A stretch of 64,000 nt of DNA, taken from NCBI RefSeq assembly GCF_003583405.1, contig NZ_QXEC01000003.1, positions 186,001 to 250,000 of the forward strand, written 5' to 3'. This document shows, one piece after another, positions 61,846 to 64,000 of this stretch. The stretch comes from Micromonospora radicis. GTDB taxonomy: Bacteria; Actinomycetota; Actinomycetes; Mycobacteriales; Micromonosporaceae. The translations under genes and the position numbers were made by a program. The notes under the pieces are model-generated. The model was not told where the DNA came from and did not search any database. It saw nothing but the letters and a program-made list of their open reading frames with translations. Numbering within the stretch: the first letter of the stretch is position 1; each line of letters opens with the position of its first letter.

Positions 61846-64000
61846 GGCTGCGGGTCCTGTCGGGGTGCGGCGGGCAGGGTCGAAGGGGCACGAAGGGTCT
61901 CGACGGCCAGCTCGGCGACGTGCGCGCCGCGGTTGGACCGCGTGTGCAGGGCGTCCTCGTCGGGGAGCATCTCCCGGAACACCACCCGGGCCTGCGGGTC
62001 CTGCAGCAGGCCGTTGAGGGCGTACAGGGACAGGTAGCTGGCGAAGTCCACGTACTGCGGCTTGCCGCTGCGTGACCGGCCGTCCCCGGCGGTCGCGGTG
62101 ACCGTCGCGAAGGTACGGGCCGGCAGCGCGTGGGTGCGCCGCCACCGCTGCCATGCCAGGAACCAGTCCTCGTCGGTGTCCGTTGGCGAGAGCCGGGGCA
62201 GGTCCTTGCCGTCGACGGTCCAGGAGCGGCGGCTCAGCACCAGGTTGCGGTGGCGCACCCGCGGCCGGTACCGCACCCCGTCGCGTGGTTCTCCGTCGGG
62301 CACGCCGCCCCACAGGTTGACCGGGGCCAGCGACGAGGGCGACAGCAGCAGCAGGGTCCGGGGGATCTCGGGCAGTGCCAGCGGCACCAGGTAGCCGAGG
62401 TAGACCGGGATGATCTCCCGGGCGAGCCGGTGCGAGCGCAGCACCAGGCGCGCCTCGGTGACGTCGTGCTCCAGGTAGAGGTCGTCGAGGTGTAGCTGGT
62501 CCTCGGCCGGTACGGAGCTGGTCTCGCCGGGGCAGACGATCTGGTAGCGGGTCAGCCGCCCGTGCAGGTTGAGATTGGTGACCACCGCTCCGCCGGTGAT
62601 CTCGGCGAGGACCGCGCCAGCCGGTGCCGTCTGGGCGGACTGCCGCAGGAGCTGGTGTGCCAGGCCGTCCGTCTCCGGCGCGTCGTGGGGTGCGTCGAAG
62701 CAGTGGGTGAAGCGGCTGAACGGGAAGTACAACCCGCCGTAGGACTGGTTCAGCACCGCGACCGGGTCACCGGGCCGGTCCTGTACCTGGAGGAAGTGGC
62801 TCTGCGGGCCGAACCGGGTGGTGACCGGGGCCAGGTGCGCGGCCACGGCGGCGACGGTCGGCTCGTCGAGCCGGACCTCCTCCGCCTGCCCGGACGTGGC
62901 CCAGATGTCCCGCATCCGGACGAGCAGTTCGCGGCGGGCGTCGTCGAGCGCGGTGATGCCGGGCAACCGCAGCCAGTTCACCTCCGGGACGTACTCGCCG
63001 TCCTCGAACGCCTTGGGACGTCCGTTGAAGGTCAGGTACTGGTCGAAGAAGTCCTCGTGGAAGTCGTGGACCAGCTTCAACAGGTCGTCGCAGCGTCCAC
63101 CGTGGCCGTAGCGGGCCAGGAAGTAGCCGGTGAACGTGATGCGTTGGGGCAGGGTCACGTCGAAGGCCGGCAGGATCCGTTCCACCGACCGCAGCGAGTC
63201 CGCGAGCAGTCCGTGCCACGCCTGCCGGTCGAGTGTCAGCTCGTCGGTGCCGGCGCGCACATCCTCGTACAGCAGGGTGCGGGGCAGTGTGGCGTCCTGG
63301 TCACCGAGGTTCGTCTGCAGCTCGTGCAGGCTGGTGCGGAGCTGCCCGAGCAGCTGTCGACGTTCGGCGTGGCCGGCGAGTGCGTACCGGTCGACGTAGG
63401 TGATCGGTGCGGCCAGTCCGTCGGCCAGTTCGTCGGCCCAGGGGCGCGCGATGCCCCGCAGGGCCGCCTGGAAGCCGCGCAGCGGGTCACGGGTGTGCAC
63501 ATCGGTCTGTAGGCACGGGAACTGCAGCATGCCGAGGTGTAGGAGCGCGGCGAGGTACCGGTCGCACTCGTCGGGGGTGGCCCGCTCGGTGGCCCCGAGC
63601 CACTCGGTGAGTTTGCCGAACGTGACGCCGGGGGTGTGTGCCATCATCCGCAGCATGCGTTCGAGGACGCCGGTGCGCTGCAGGAAGTAGAGCCGGTCGG
63701 AGGAGGCGTCGAAGGTCACTGCGGCGTTGTCGTCACCGGTGGTGACCCAGCGGCGGACGAACCGTACCCGGTCTTCGTCGTTGCGCCATCCGCTGGCCGC
63801 CTGGACCGGCAGGTCCGCGCGACGCCGCGGATCGGCCAGGACGGTTTCGGCGAGGCGACCGAGCACGACCACGTTCACCCGGGGCTGGCTGGGCCAGTCG
63901 TCGGCCACCCGCACGTGGTGCCCGGCGTCGGCGGCCTGCGTGAGCCGGCCCACCCCGACCGCGGTGAACGTGCTGAACGGGCTCGGCTTGCAGGCGGTGC
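61842..64000 (-). CDS. Lantibiotic dehydratase N-terminal (glutamylating) protein, partial
   Basis: The gene enters from the right edge; about 718 residues are inside. The first residues seen, KPSPFSTFTAVGVG, are the canonical early motif of LanB glutamylation domains, so some 100-200 residues including the true start lie beyond 64000. Later motifs LPQRITFTGYFLARYG and the tail KPQYVDFASYLSLYALNGLL (core KPQYVDFASYL) with EMLPDED are also typical. It activates Ser/Thr of the precursor using glutamyl-tRNA. The internal GTG at 63953 is not the start. Stop overlaps the next gene. Confidence 0.85.
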   Translation of the reverse strand, partial: TACKPSPFSTFTAVGVGRLTQAADAGHHVRVADDWPSQPRVNVVVLGRLAETVLADPRRRADLPVQAASGWRNDEDRVRFVRRWVTTGDDNAAVTFDASSDRLYFLQRTGVLERMLRMMAHTPGVTFGKLTEWLGATERATPDECDRYLAALLHLGMLQFPCLQTDVHTRDPLRGFQAALRGIARPWADELADGLAAPITYVDRYALAGHAERRQLLGQLRTSLHELQTNLGDQDATLPRTLLYEDVRAGTDELTLDRQAWHGLLADSLRSVERILPAFDVTLPQRITFTGYFLARYGHGGRCDDLLKLVHDFHEDFFDQYLTFNGRPKAFEDGEYVPEVNWLRLPGITALDDARRELLVRMRDIWATSGQAEEVRLDEPTVAAVAAHLAPVTTRFGPQSHFLQVQDRPGDPVAVLNQSYGGLYFPFSRFTHCFDAPHDAPETDGLAHQLLRQSAQTAPAGAVLAEITGGAVVTNLNLHGRLTRYQIVCPGETSSVPAEDQLHLDDLYLEHDVTEARLVLRSHRLAREIIPVYLGYLVPLALPEIPRTLLLLSPSSLAPVNLWGGVPDGEPRDGVRYRPRVRHRNLVLSRRSWTVDGKDLPRLSPTDTDEDWFLAWQRWRRTHALPARTFATVTATAGDGRSRSGKPQYVDFASYLSLYALNGLLQDPQARVVFREMLPDEDALHTRSNRGAHVAELAVETLRAPSTLPAAPRQDPQP

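Noticed and set aside
63953..63955. GTG at 63953 as the start of the lantibiotic dehydratase
   Set aside because: The frame continues upstream to the window edge with the conserved KPSPFSTFT motif, so the real start is outside.

Overview
High-GC actinomycete DNA with strong G/C third-position bias, many GTG starts and 4-base GTGA/ATGA gene overlaps. Gene content (preATP-grasp ligases, repeated small coiled-coil genes, thiopeptide-type genes) suggests Micromonosporaceae, probably Micromonospora or a close relative. This placement is an inference from style and content, not from a marker gene. No rRNA, tRNA, CRISPR array or insertion sequence was seen.

Region 1 (about 0.3-20.2 kb) looks like a biosynthetic gene cluster with no modular PKS or NRPS. 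Its core is an acyl-carrier-protein line: a type III PLP decarboxylase, an ACP, an ATP-grasp ligase, an Sfp-type phosphopantetheinyl transferase, an acyl-CoA dehydrogenase plus a second half-length one, a KAS III and a KAS III-like partner without the active-site Cys. The ACP/ATP-grasp/decarboxylase trio resembles BtrI/BtrJ/BtrK of butirosin, where glutamate is loaded on the ACP and decarboxylated to a GABA thioester. Around it sit an aldehyde dehydrogenase, a PhoX-like Tat protein, a PGM1-like preATP-grasp ligase, an amidase, a zinc alcohol dehydrogenase, two Fe(II)/2-oxoglutarate oxygenases (one like VioC/AsnO), an argininosuccinate-synthase-like enzyme and a cyclase-family hydrolase.

Region 2 (about 20.5-28.4 kb) holds an atypical LuxR regulator and a string of single enzymes: SRPBCC, AhpD-like, flavoprotein, IYD-like nitroreductase, GCS2-like ligase, M20 peptidase and VOC protein. 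They may tailor, protect or detoxify, but their link to the cluster is uncertain. Region 3 (28.4-37.5 kb) holds three GT2 glycosyltransferases, a second preATP-grasp ligase paralogous to the first, and a translationally coupled heterodimeric ABC exporter. The ligase paralogy ties it to region 1.

Region 4 (37.5-54 kb) is ordinary or accessory chromosome: a frameshifted GNAT remnant, a tandem MerR regulator opposite an erythromycin-esterase/DUF6194 fusion, a two-component system, a DUF4241 remnant, MerR/OYE, an esterase, a four-gene operon of small coiled-coil proteins, YjdI/YjdJ-like genes with a MarR regulator, a NADAR protein, a MerR cassette and a small secreted protein.

Region 5 (54.3 kb to the right edge) is the left part of a second cluster, of thiopeptide or linear azole/dehydroamino-acid type. 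It has a 62-residue precursor whose last 21 residues are almost all Ser, Thr and Cys, facing a six-gene operon in which each gene overlaps the next: LanB-type glutamylating dehydratase (cut by the window edge), elimination-type partner, M50 protease with a PqqD-like N-terminus, ABC ATPase, ABC permease, and a YcaO cyclodehydratase ending in a PxPxP motif. No pyridine synthase or azoline dehydrogenase is recognised inside the window.
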